From positions 1-43,886 of the forward strand of contig JALKBU010000384.1 in assembly GCA_023091735.1 (NCBI GenBank): a stretch of 43,886 nucleotides of DNA, in the 5' to 3' direction. Below, one piece after another: positions 8,564 through 17,677 of the stretch (the first letter of the stretch is position 1; every line of letters begins with the position of its first letter). The translations under genes were made by a program, and so were the position numbers. The stretch comes from Trichomonas tenax (Eukaryota > Parabasalia > Trichomonadida > Trichomonadidae). The notes below the pieces were generated by a model. That model did not search any database, had not been told where the DNA came from, and saw nothing but the letters and a program-made list of their open reading frames with translations.

Positions 8564-10072
8564 ATTGTTACTTTTAGACAACTGTAATGTCAAATTTTTG
8601 TCTGTCACATTTTTTCATTTTTCCAAATATTTTTGCATTTTTAGGACTTAGTTCTTATAATTTTGCCTTCCCGTATATATCAATATCATTGCCTCTATTT
8701 TCTTCAGCTATATCCTGAATAGGAACCCAATGTATTTTCAAAATATTTTGATTTTAACTTTATTCAACCTCAGTCTGACATTTTTTAAATCATTGTTATA
8801 AAAACAAATTTTGTAGATGTTTTTATATACCCCTTTCAACAGCTGACTCAGTAAGCAGGTTCTATCATATTGATAACTCCACTTTTTAACGTATATGATA
8901 ATCAATCTTCATTCGATTATTGAAGGATCTTTAATCACCCCAAGCTTTATCATCATAAAGTGCAAGGAATTATGTATGCTGCGTGTAAGAGTGGCAGTCT
9001 TATTTACTGTTTGAAAATGAAAAATTTTATTTATAAATTTTCGATCAATTTTGACAAAACTGATCTCATTAATGAATAATGATCAACTTTGTCTGCCACA
9101 TCGATATGATAAACATCACGGTCATATATATGTCTGTAGTGAAAACAATCATATTGATTAAATGTTGATCAATTTCATCAATTGATGTCTGCTACATATC
9201 AAAAAACAAATGTTTAATCGATTGTTGCAGATTTTTCCGAACTATAAATCAATCTGGCTTATATTAAATTTCTAAAAATCTGAAGGATTCGAATGATATT
9301 ATTATTCAATATTGTCTATTGGATAATCTGATATTAAAAACATGAAACTGTATATATCTTTAGATATTTATTACTATCTCACTGTGAACTAGTTTTGTTT
9401 CATTTTGATAATTTACCTTAAATAAAGATACTTTAAGGTTTTAATCTGTGATATAGCATATACGTGTGCTCTGTATGATGATTTGTAGAACCAAAATTGA
9501 TGATATTAATGAAGAAAAGAATAAATTTAATCATCTGTCAAAATTTACAAAAAGTAGGAAGAAAAATCACCGCTAATTTATAAAAGTGGAACCATTACTT
9601 GCTTCTTGTTTTATTGTATTATTTAAATCAAATAAAAATTATATGAATCGAGTGAATTATTAGAATAAGGTTAATATTGTAGTGAAATAGGAAGAAAAAA
9701 TGAAAATTGCCCCAACAAAAGTTAAAAAGTTGATAATATGGATAAGAAGTGAATATTTGATATCGACTTTTGGCTGGCAAAAAATTATACAAGTCGTGGA
9801 GTGTCACTTTTTGCAAGAATTCGTCATTTTGCCTTTCTTTTATTTTCCCATCTATGGCCGAATAACACAATGAAACTTTTTTGAAATCTTAAACTTAAAC
9901 TTAAATACAACTCTGTGATAACGAAAATGGAAGAAAAATAAATTGAAAGGGTGTGTTTGATTTTGAGAATTCTCAAAATCGTTATCATTATTATGAGTAA
10001 TTAACCGATAACCAAAACAACGAATTTTTTGGAAGGAAAAAAATCATTTATATTTTTTAATTCCGCGTAATC
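8564..10072. other. 1.5-kb intergenic, no gene supported
   Basis: This is a strongly AT-rich divergent gap between the hydrolase and the ankyrin gene. A stretch near 8830-8900 (CAGCTGACTCAGTAAGCAGG) is less AT-rich but gives no frame or tRNA. A pair of related phrases, TGATCAACTTTGTCTGCCAC near 9080 and a looser copy near 9170, may be a faint repeat. An 80-codon minus frame at 9628-9870 is AT-driven and not called. Confidence 0.4.
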
Positions 10073-11362
10073 ATGACACATTTGGTAACGACTCCCCAAT
10101 ATTGCCATGGTTTGATAAGCGACATTGAGATTCCTAAGAACTTGGAGCCTTTAGATTGCTTAATGAACCAGATTTACCAATTGAATACAGAAAATATGGA
10201 AGATGTTAGCAAACAGATAAAGCAACATGTTTCCACATACTATTGTGATCAGAAATTCATCTTCAATTCTATATATAATCTCGCATTAAACAAAAAGAAA
10301 AGACGAACTCTTTATCAAGACCTCTTAAGACAAACTACGCCAAAAGAAAGTGATTTACTACAAGCAATTAGTGAACTTGACTTTAAAAATTACCACAAAA
10401 ATGATGAAAATACATTTATTTCAGAATTACTTGAAGCCACAATTGAAGAAGCGAAAGATAAACTAGCAAGCATGGCTCTACCAGATGATATTCTGTCGGA
10501 TTATTTGAATGAAGCAGCTGAACTTGGAAGAATTGATTTATTCAAGTTTTTTTTATTACTTGGAGCACGCATTACAGAACATACAGGAGAATCTGCCATT
10601 CAAGGCGAGAATATTGAAATTATTAATATATGTTATAGAAATGGATGCACGTTTTATAAATGTTTTGAACTTGCGGTATCATTAGGAAACAACCAAATAG
10701 CTGATTTTTTATTAAAAAACTTTCAAGTCGAAGTATGTCAAATTGATGGATGTGTTGATGTTGGTAATTTTCGTGCATTAATATATCTTCTCCGTAATGG
10801 TGCCAGGCAGAACCTTGAATTAAAATATTCGGTGATTAGATATTTCACATACCTCAATAACGTCCCAATTGTTCATTATTTGATGGATACTATATTTAAG
10901 CTAAGAGAAGAAGATAGACAATACCAACTACTTATACCTAAGCACGAACCGCAAGAGCTATTACACTGGGCTTGTGAGATAAATGATATTGAAATTGCAA
11001 AAAAGTTTGTTCGGATTTGTAAAGATCCGAACTATATATCTACATATAGCCCCTACTCACCCCTTCATTTGGCAGTTAAGCATCAAAACATTGAATTAGT
11101 CAAATTATTAGTTCAGCAATATTCAACAACGATAAATCTTAATATCCAATCTGGATATATAGATTCACAAGATGTTAATATTACGCCTTTGCAGATAGCT
11201 TGCAAAACTGGAAATTTAGAGATTGTTCAGTATTTGTGCAATAAAGGCGCGAACATCATGCACAATGCCTGGGGTAGGACAGCATTTGATGAAGCAAATG
11301 ATGTAGTCAATGATTTCCTTAAGGGTCAGATTGAATTTTCTAATTACCTTGGTTGGGATTAA
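10073..11362 (+). CDS. Ankyrin repeat protein of the trichomonad family
   Basis: The protein has 429 residues. The C-terminal part (about 295-425) holds ankyrin repeats: LLHWACEINDIEIAKKFV, then PLHLAVKHQNIELVKLLV, then TPLQIACKTGNLEIVQYLC ending KGANI. The N-terminal 100 residues are helical and charged, and the middle has degenerate repeats of the DUF3447 type (LDEAAELGRIDLFKFFL-like). This architecture is one of the largest protein families in trichomonad genomes. Members are cytoplasmic and their partners are unknown. There is no signal peptide or membrane segment. The ATG at 10073 is the first in frame and follows a stop-rich leader. Confidence 0.8.
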   Translation: MTHLVTTPQYCHGLISDIEIPKNLEPLDCLMNQIYQLNTENMEDVSKQIKQHVSTYYCDQKFIFNSIYNLALNKKKRRTLYQDLLRQTTPKESDLLQAISELDFKNYHKNDENTFISELLEATIEEAKDKLASMALPDDILSDYLNEAAELGRIDLFKFFLLLGARITEHTGESAIQGENIEIINICYRNGCTFYKCFELAVSLGNNQIADFLLKNFQVEVCQIDGCVDVGNFRALIYLLRNGARQNLELKYSVIRYFTYLNNVPIVHYLMDTIFKLREEDRQYQLLIPKHEPQELLHWACEINDIEIAKKFVRICKDPNYISTYSPYSPLHLAVKHQNIELVKLLVQQYSTTINLNIQSGYIDSQDVNITPLQIACKTGNLEIVQYLCNKGANIMHNAWGRTAFDEANDVVNDFLKGQIEFSNYLGWD

Positions 11363-12627
11363 TTTGTTTGTATTTTATGTATAATTGTTGTGTTTGATAA
11401 TAATACAGTGATGAATACTTTCCAGATTGACCTAATCATGCATCATCAGTGTTTTGTTATTCAAACAATCTTAACTAATGTAAATTTTATTAGTATTTGT
11501 TTGTTATTACATGTTTATCATTTTTTAATAGCATAAGCTACACTGATCATGAAATCCTAATTAAAGCTGAAAGGAGGATGTATTTTATTTAAAATTTGCG
11601 AAATATTTTATAATTAGAATCGAGAAAGTTTTTTATGCTGATTTAACGAGATAAATATAAAAGCTACCTATTATTCAATCATTTTGATGCTTTAGAAACG
11701 GTCAATATTCCTGTTTTCATCAAGAAAAATGGATTTTTGATTTTTGTTATCAAAAATGTTCAATTTCAAATATAAGGTTGTATTTTTGTTGCTCAGAAAA
11801 CATTATAAATTTATAAATGGAGATAGACGTAACTTTTCATGAGTATGGCTATTGTGCTCTGGAGCTATCGCCTGAGTTTTAAGTCAAAATATTGAAATTG
11901 ATAAAATCGATCAATATGTATCTCATTAAATAGACATTATTAAGCGAGTATAGCCTTTTGCAGCTCAAAGCAAATATTCTAGCATCATTAACATCAGTCA
12001 TATATGAATTTTTTGCTCAAATCTTGTATATTGCACAACAAGAATGAATTATTATCGCGAAAACAGCTACACTACACTATAGACACAAGGTTCTTCCGAT
12101 GTAAAGCTAACGATTAAAAGTATTTTATCTGATTTCCCGGGATCAAAAAACACCAAATTATTTTGTGAAATTTACAAATCCCTAAATTAAGCGTTCAATA
12201 TAGAACTATACAGAAATCACATAATCACCGAAAACAAAAACTTAAGGGGTTGATCCAAATCTTGTCACTTTTGTATCAATAATGGCGATCAAAAATTTCT
12301 AAAAAGTGCCAAAAATTAATCCCCCTATATTAGGTCATCACTATACAATATTGTATAGATCATATATTATAGGTTTCCAAAATTGCAGGGGTGAGTATTG
12401 TAAAATGGTTGTTGTCACTTTTAATCCTCCTGAAATTAGCTACCCAGAATATATATTCACATTGTGGTAGTTATTATTTTAACGAAATTTGCGACCAAAA
12501 AAATTTCGGCGAGAAAAAATATTTCTCTCAATTTTCAAAATAATTTTTCGTATAAATGTATATTATTAATGCTATTGATATATAAAAAAAGTTCCGTGAA
12601 TCTAACTTTTGAGTATTCACATTGAAA
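11363..12627. other. 1.26-kb intergenic with a palindrome and a recurrent 14-mer
   Basis: No gene is seen. It contains a perfect 16-base palindrome TATACAATATTGTATA (about 12350-12365). TTGTCACTTTT occurs near 12263 and again near 12413. The 14-mer AGGGGTGAGTATTG at 12387-12400 occurs again at 43469-43482, just before the hairpin array. Confidence 0.4.
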
Positions 12628-12642
12628 TCATTTTTTTTAATG
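12628..12642 (+). promoter_or_regulatory. Initiator and start codon of the phosphatase
   Basis: TCATTTTTTTTAATG closely matches the arrangement at the 914 and 2397 genes. The putative +1 A is at 12630, giving a 10-nt leader, and this selects ATG 12640 as the start. Confidence 0.5.
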
Positions 12643-13767
12643 ACATCTTTGCGTGTGTTAAAATCATTCATGCCATTAATTGAGAATTACAGCGAAGACA
12701 CAAATGACGTTATTGGCTATAAGGTCCCTGTTCCGCTGATTGCACCCGAAATGGCTAAAGCTTTGATAAAAGAAACGATTCCGATTTTACAAGCCAAACC
12801 AACGCTTGTTAAGATTGACGCGCCATGCTACGTTGTGGGAGATATACATGGAAATCTATACGATCTTATTAGAATTCTTTCTATGGCTAAATTACCACCA
12901 CATTCAAGATATATTTTCTTAGGGGATTATGTTGATAGAGGCCAGTTTTCTTACGAAGTTGTAATGCTTTTGTTTGCTTTACAATGCCAATTTCCGAACG
13001 ATGTCGTCCTTTTAAGAGGAAATCACGAATTCGCTGATGTAAACAGCGTTTATGGCTTTTTCGATGAAATGACGGCTTTAGAAAACGGCCAGTATCTCTA
13101 TGATCATATGAACAAGACTTTTGAATGGCTTCCTATTGCCTGTTTAATTCACAACAAAATATTCTGCGTTCACGGAGGAATCTCACCATCATTAAACAAA
13201 ATCGCTCAAGTAGAAAAGGTTGAACGCCCAATCAAAATGTGCGATGACGAACTTATTGCAGATTTGATGTGGAGTGATCCAACAAATGAAACAAAGACAT
13301 ACGCACGTAGCACAAGAGGACTCGGAATTTCATACGGACAACAACTTGTTGCTGACTATTTGAAGAAGAATTCGATTACATCGGTTCTTAGAGGCCACCA
13401 ATGTGTACAGAATGGAATCCAAAAGGCTTTAGAGGGACTCGTATATACAGTGTTTTCATGCTCAAATTACGCCAATTCTTTAGATAATCGCTGTGGATTA
13501 TTATTCTTGAATCAGGCGCTCGAAATGCAATTCTTTTCTCTCCCTCCGAGACCTCAGCTGATGAGACAGCGAACGAGTTTCTATCCAGTCAACAGAACGA
13601 CAGTTTTTGAGAGTGAAAATACTTTTATTCCTTTCTCTATCACGGCTAAGCAGTTCGAAATAAGGAAGGCAATGATGTGCGTTCCATTGCCGAAGCTGAG
13701 ATCAAATTCTCAGTGTAATGTTCCTAGAACTGCAAGGGTTGGACGAAATCGATTCAAAGATATCTAA
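12640..13767 (+). CDS. PP1-like serine/threonine protein phosphatase
   Basis: The protein has 375 residues from the ATG at 12640. It carries the PPP signature in order: GDIHGN (67-72), GDYVDRG (95-101), RGNHE (126-130), then HGGISPSL, MWSDPT and LRGHQ. These supply the metal ligands (Asp, His, Asp, Asn, His, His) and catalytic His of PP1/PP2A/calcineurin-type enzymes, which remove phosphate from Ser/Thr. The usual SAPNY near the C-terminal end of the catalytic core reads SCSNY, followed by ANSLDNRCG, so Ala and Pro are both replaced. A basic tail of about 60 residues follows the core. PP1 is closest by overall pattern; trichomonads have many such paralogues. It converges on uS7 with 178 bp between stops. 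Confidence 0.88.
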   Translation: MTSLRVLKSFMPLIENYSEDTNDVIGYKVPVPLIAPEMAKALIKETIPILQAKPTLVKIDAPCYVVGDIHGNLYDLIRILSMAKLPPHSRYIFLGDYVDRGQFSYEVVMLLFALQCQFPNDVVLLRGNHEFADVNSVYGFFDEMTALENGQYLYDHMNKTFEWLPIACLIHNKIFCVHGGISPSLNKIAQVEKVERPIKMCDDELIADLMWSDPTNETKTYARSTRGLGISYGQQLVADYLKKNSITSVLRGHQCVQNGIQKALEGLVYTVFSCSNYANSLDNRCGLLFLNQALEMQFFSLPPRPQLMRQRTSFYPVNRTTVFESENTFIPFSITAKQFEIRKAMMCVPLPKLRSNSQCNVPRTARVGRNRFKDI

Positions 13768-13945
13768 TTAGACTTGTTTTGTGCTTGTTTATTAAATATT
13801 TTATACATGTATTTAATTTCTATACAAAACGTATACGAAGCAAACCAATTTATCACATGAAAAACAATTGTCAAAGACGAGATTTGATGCTCCTTGAGAT
13901 TGATTTAATAATGTAACTTATATTTATGTAGATATAAAGAAGTTT

Positions 13946-14527
13946 TTAACGGTTGGACTTGGCAATGCGCTCAAGTTCGTCCTTCTTGCGGCAAGCATAG
14001 GATTCCTGCTTGTTCTGGGAGGCAGCGATGAGCTCATCAGCAAGGCACTCAGCGATGTTGCGGGATGAGCGGAAAGCAGCCTTGCGAACACCCTCTGTGA
14101 TCAAGGAAAGAGCCTGATCGACACGGCGGAGTGGTGAAACGTCGCAAGCCTGACGGCGGACTGTGCCACCAACACCAATACGTGTTGAGTCTTCGCGAGC
14201 ACCGCAGTACTGAACAGCCTTGACGAATGTAACGATTGGGTTTTCGCCTGTTGAGATGTTGATGATATCGAAAGCGTGTTCGACAATGCGAATTGTAAGG
14301 AGCTTCTTGCCTGTGTTACGGCCGCGGGACATCATGTGGTTAGCAAGACGTTCAACGAGTGGGCAGGAAACCTTCTGGAAGCGCTTGTGGACATAGCGGC
14401 CAGCTGTGTGTGGAACCATAACGTGCTGCTTCTCGTGGACGGAGATGTAGTCAACGAGGGCTGGATCAAGAGCGCTGAAATCGACGTCATCGTAGGAATA
14501 CTTTCCAAACAGTTTTACGTCTTGCAT
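13946..14527 (-). CDS. RPS5: 40S ribosomal protein uS7 (eukaryotic RPS5)
   Basis: The protein has 193 residues. Strong match to eukaryotic Rps5: [14 protein letters not shown] near the start, [56 protein letters not shown], and the universal C-terminus [13 protein letters not shown]. uS7 binds the 3' major domain of 18S rRNA at the head of the small subunit and lines the exit site. The acidic N-terminal extension of yeast and animal Rps5 is missing; the protein starts right at the conserved core. The coding sequence is richer in G+C than its neighbours, as expected for a highly expressed gene. Three copies of the TGACATGTAA/TGTCATGTAA element lie within 42-103 bp upstream. Confidence 0.95.
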   Translation of the reverse strand: MQDVKLFGKYSYDDVDFSALDPALVDYISVHEKQHVMVPHTAGRYVHKRFQKVSCPLVERLANHMMSRGRNTGKKLLTIRIVEHAFDIINISTGENPIVTFVKAVQYCGAREDSTRIGVGGTVRRQACDVSPLRRVDQALSLITEGVRKAAFRSSRNIAECLADELIAASQNKQESYACRKKDELERIAKSNR

Positions 14528-14568
14528 TCGAAAGGCCAGACCAGGCGGTTTTGACGGTTCGATATTTT

Positions 14569-14630
14569 TGACATGTAATAATTGAATTTGTTTTAGGTTT
14601 TGTCATGTAAATATAAACCTTGTCATGTAA
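14569..14630. promoter_or_regulatory. Cluster of three TG(A/T)CATGTAA elements
   Basis: Copies are at 14569-14578 (TGACATGTAA), 14601-14610 and 14621-14630 (both TGTCATGTAA). They lie in the divergent gap between uS7 and the TPR gene, near uS7. This is the densest cluster beside a coding gene in the window, and it sits before the gene expected to be most highly expressed. Confidence 0.5.
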
Positions 14631-15045
14631 AATACATATTTTTGTCTTGTTTCATATCTTGAATTTTTCTCGAGTATACAGGCATATTTATATCTGACGT
14701 ATGTTTTATATTCGAGAACTTATAACTTTACATTTAAATTGGCTCCAATATAATCCTTTATAATAGATCAAGACCAATATTTAACATAAATCTCATTATA
14801 TTGTTTTGCAATTTTATAATTGAATAGAGTTGTTGATATAAATTAATCTAAGCGCTTGTCATAAGAGATTTATTAATTAAATGAATAAATCTTATTTGAT
14901 ATTTTCTAATTTCGATGTAATAAAACTGTAATTATTCGAAATTTTTAAAATCTGTATCAATTATATATAGAATATGATAGAGATAAGACTAGAATATACC
15001 TTTTTGAATGAAATTAGAAAGCTTTTGGTATATAATCTGAATATT
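14631..15045. other. Divergent intergenic spacer
   Basis: AT-rich DNA between the uS7-proximal element cluster and the element next to the TPR gene. I see no frame, RNA or repeat. Confidence 0.4.
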
Positions 15046-15055
15046 TGACATGTAA
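15046..15055 (+). promoter_or_regulatory. TGACATGTAA abutting the first ATG of the TPR gene
   Basis: The last A of the element is the A of the ATG at 15055. If the element acts upstream of transcription start, the real start codon is more likely the in-frame ATG at 15079 (MNDFEHFVEQG), 24 bp further on. Confidence 0.4.
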
Positions 15056-17112
15056 TGCTAAAATTTGCCAATAAAATTATGAATGATTTTGAACATTTTG
15101 TAGAACAAGGAAACACATTTTGCTATCAAAGAGAATACAGCAAAGCGATTGCAGCGTACACAAATGCTATCCACAATACTAAGGATCCATCTATACTTGC
15201 CGTTATTTACGAAAACAGAGCATATTGTTATATCAAGCTAGAAATGTTTCAGAAGGCGAAAGCTGACATGTACGCGGCACAGGACATGAATACAGTTAAT
15301 ATGCCAACTACAAAACAAGTTTCAGATATTTACGATTCATCTTATCTTCATAAGACTTTATTACCAAATAAAATGCAAAGTGCTTTTCTCCATCTACAAC
15401 ATTTTGCATCTCTTAACTATCTTACAACGCATTCTGAAAAAATTGATGAAAGCGAAGAAAATAAGAAAACTTTTTTAACTTTGAGAGGTGATGCATTCGC
15501 AGAAAGTCAATTATACAAAGAAGCAGTCCTTGATTACATGACAGCACGAAAATATAAAGATGATCCAAATTCATACGCAACATTAGCATATTTTGCTGTT
15601 CTTTCTCATCAAAACGATCTCGCACTACAAATAATAAAGCTTTGTAAAGAGAAAAACGTTCAAGCACGTCTCGCAGAAGGTGTTTATGATTTGTTGAATT
15701 TCAAGTATAAATCAGCATACGAACACTTCGATCAATTAGAAGGAAACAACGACGCTTATAAATATAAAACGTACATTCATTATGCAATAGGTAATGTCAG
15801 CAAAGCTTATTCATGCTCAAGAAACTGTTTCTCGCAGGATCCGGTCTTCACATACACGCAACAATGTCTTCGAATTATCACGTCAAATGATTTGCCACCT
15901 TATTTCAATGGAAAGATAGGATGTTTAACTTTAGCTAATTTCCTGATTGCAGGCATTTATAAGTCTCTTGCATCACCAATAGATGATGTTCCATTAGATC
16001 TTTATATACCACACGATCTTCTTATAAATCCAGTTCCTTTTGCTGATTTACCTCTTCCGGAAGCCAAATTCCCAGATAATTTTGTTGACAGTGCAACTGA
16101 ACAATCTGAGGTTGATGTATTAATGCGCATTGCTGCAAAGATTCACATATCAACAGTACCAGGGAAAAGAGAGAGGATTTGCACAGGTTTGTCATTGATA
16201 CAAATAGTACAAATGTTGGCATCACAAAAGGTTACTCTCACTACAGCTGTAGCACAGATTGGACATTGGCTAAGACTGAGTGATCCCACATGCTTCCTTG
16301 ATTATAGAACTAGCGAGCCTCTTAAAATTTTCCTTCATTCGGGTGAATTCGACACTATTTTAAGCTGCTACTCAAGTTCAGTCTTTAACTTCCTTAAGAA
16401 TCGTTTACAGAAGCCATTTAGTGGATCTCTTCCACTCAGACAAGGCCAGAAAGATTTAGGAACAGCTGTCGAGCACGCTAATCAACCAGATGATTTAGGT
16501 GATATATTCAAGTGTGGACTCGACATTCCTGTCTGTGAAACAGTTTCGATATTTTATAATCGCGATATGTTTGGATATACATTTGGTTTGAGCGTTTTAC
16601 CACCATCACAGTCCATGATACAGCACTTAGATGTGTTGTGGTGCGGACTTTTGTCAATGATTTCTGCTCAAAGAGTTTCAAAAGAAGGTACTGCAAGATT
16701 TGTAGAAAAAGCAACTGAATTCTTATTTGCATGGATGTTTGCAAGCCCTCTGATGTCGTTGAATGATATAGTTGGTGCCGTATTGTTTAGAGCACTGATA
16801 TGGGCTTTCTTTGGCGCAGATGTTATTAAGGCAACGCCAGAACCTATTGTAATGCATGTTGATGCACTTTTGACAAACTTTGCTCCTTTGTACCAGATGT
16901 ACATGCTCCCATATATTAAGATTTCCGCAGAAGGACAGACAATTGATAGACTTCCATCTATTATTTCAGCATTCCCAAGTTATGTTCACAGAATTAGATC
17001 TCTTCTCAATATTGGATGTGAGGAAATCCCTGAAGTATTCGATCCAAGAGCATACATCCAACCTGTATACTGCACTGGTCCATTTGGATCTTCTGTAGAT
17101 GAACAGGAATAA
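15055..17112 (+). CDS. TPR protein resembling TTC13/SRFR1
   Basis: The protein has 685 residues. The N-terminus (about 12-75) holds tetratricopeptide repeats: EQGNTFCYQREYSKAIAAYT and then VIYENRAYCYIKLEMFQKAK. More degenerate repeats follow to about residue 290. The C-terminal half is not TPR. It contains IGHWLRLSDPTCFLDYR and later FLFAWMFASPLMSLNDIVGA with a following hydrophobic stretch. These recall, from memory, the conserved C-terminal region of animal TTC13 and plant SRFR1 ('W-R-x-S-D-P', 'Y-W-x-x-x-x-P-L-x-R-G'). SRFR1 is a nuclear/cytosolic adaptor restraining plant immunity; the general function of the family is unclear. Assignment is moderate and should be checked by profile search. 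Start: ATG 15055 or, perhaps better, 15079. Confidence 0.6.
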   Translation: MLKFANKIMNDFEHFVEQGNTFCYQREYSKAIAAYTNAIHNTKDPSILAVIYENRAYCYIKLEMFQKAKADMYAAQDMNTVNMPTTKQVSDIYDSSYLHKTLLPNKMQSAFLHLQHFASLNYLTTHSEKIDESEENKKTFLTLRGDAFAESQLYKEAVLDYMTARKYKDDPNSYATLAYFAVLSHQNDLALQIIKLCKEKNVQARLAEGVYDLLNFKYKSAYEHFDQLEGNNDAYKYKTYIHYAIGNVSKAYSCSRNCFSQDPVFTYTQQCLRIITSNDLPPYFNGKIGCLTLANFLIAGIYKSLASPIDDVPLDLYIPHDLLINPVPFADLPLPEAKFPDNFVDSATEQSEVDVLMRIAAKIHISTVPGKRERICTGLSLIQIVQMLASQKVTLTTAVAQIGHWLRLSDPTCFLDYRTSEPLKIFLHSGEFDTILSCYSSSVFNFLKNRLQKPFSGSLPLRQGQKDLGTAVEHANQPDDLGDIFKCGLDIPVCETVSIFYNRDMFGYTFGLSVLPPSQSMIQHLDVLWCGLLSMISAQRVSKEGTARFVEKATEFLFAWMFASPLMSLNDIVGAVLFRALIWAFFGADVIKATPEPIVMHVDALLTNFAPLYQMYMLPYIKISAEGQTIDRLPSIISAFPSYVHRIRSLLNIGCEEIPEVFDPRAYIQPVYCTGPFGSSVDEQE

Positions 17113-17677
17113 TCCTTTTTATAGATATAGAAATAAATTTATGTTTAATATTTTTTTTACATGTTTAAGATTGATTATTTTAATATAAGTTAAAAACATA
17201 ATGAAGTGTAACATTAGGCCTAATTATACTTATTGAATGAGAGAGTGAAATGTAATAAAAAGTTTGTATATCAGAGAAGCAAAAAATGGTATTTAGAAAA
17301 AGATATTTTTCCTCTTTTTGTTAACACTCATATCATTTAAATTATCATTACTGATGCTTTGAAAATGAATAAAATGACTGTATTTAGCTTCAAGAAGATT
17401 TATGTAAGCCATGCATTTGATTTGAAATATTGATGTCGTTTGATCATTTGTACAAATGACTCAAAAACGAATCATTTATCAATGATTACCAAACAAATAA
17501 AAGGAAGCTTAATAGACCTCTAGAGTCATTCTATAGGCTATATAATGGTTCTTGAAGTCTGTGAATGACTCAAATAAGATTAGGAATGATTTTTTTCAAT
17601 TTTCAAAATATTTTATAAAAAAATGACACAAAAATTGAACTGATTTTGTAAAGTATATAAATGTCAAAAAATTTAAA
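17113..17677. other. Intergenic before the 1.7-kaa gene
   Basis: No gene is seen. Several ATGACTC / GAGTCATT phrases recur between 17455 and 17575 on both strands, giving the gap a loosely palindromic look. An ATG at 17661 opens a frame that stops after six codons; see the next gene for why it matters. Confidence 0.4.

Noticed and set aside
9628..9870. 80-codon minus-strand frame
   Set aside because: Dominated by F, I, N and Y as expected of random AT-rich DNA.
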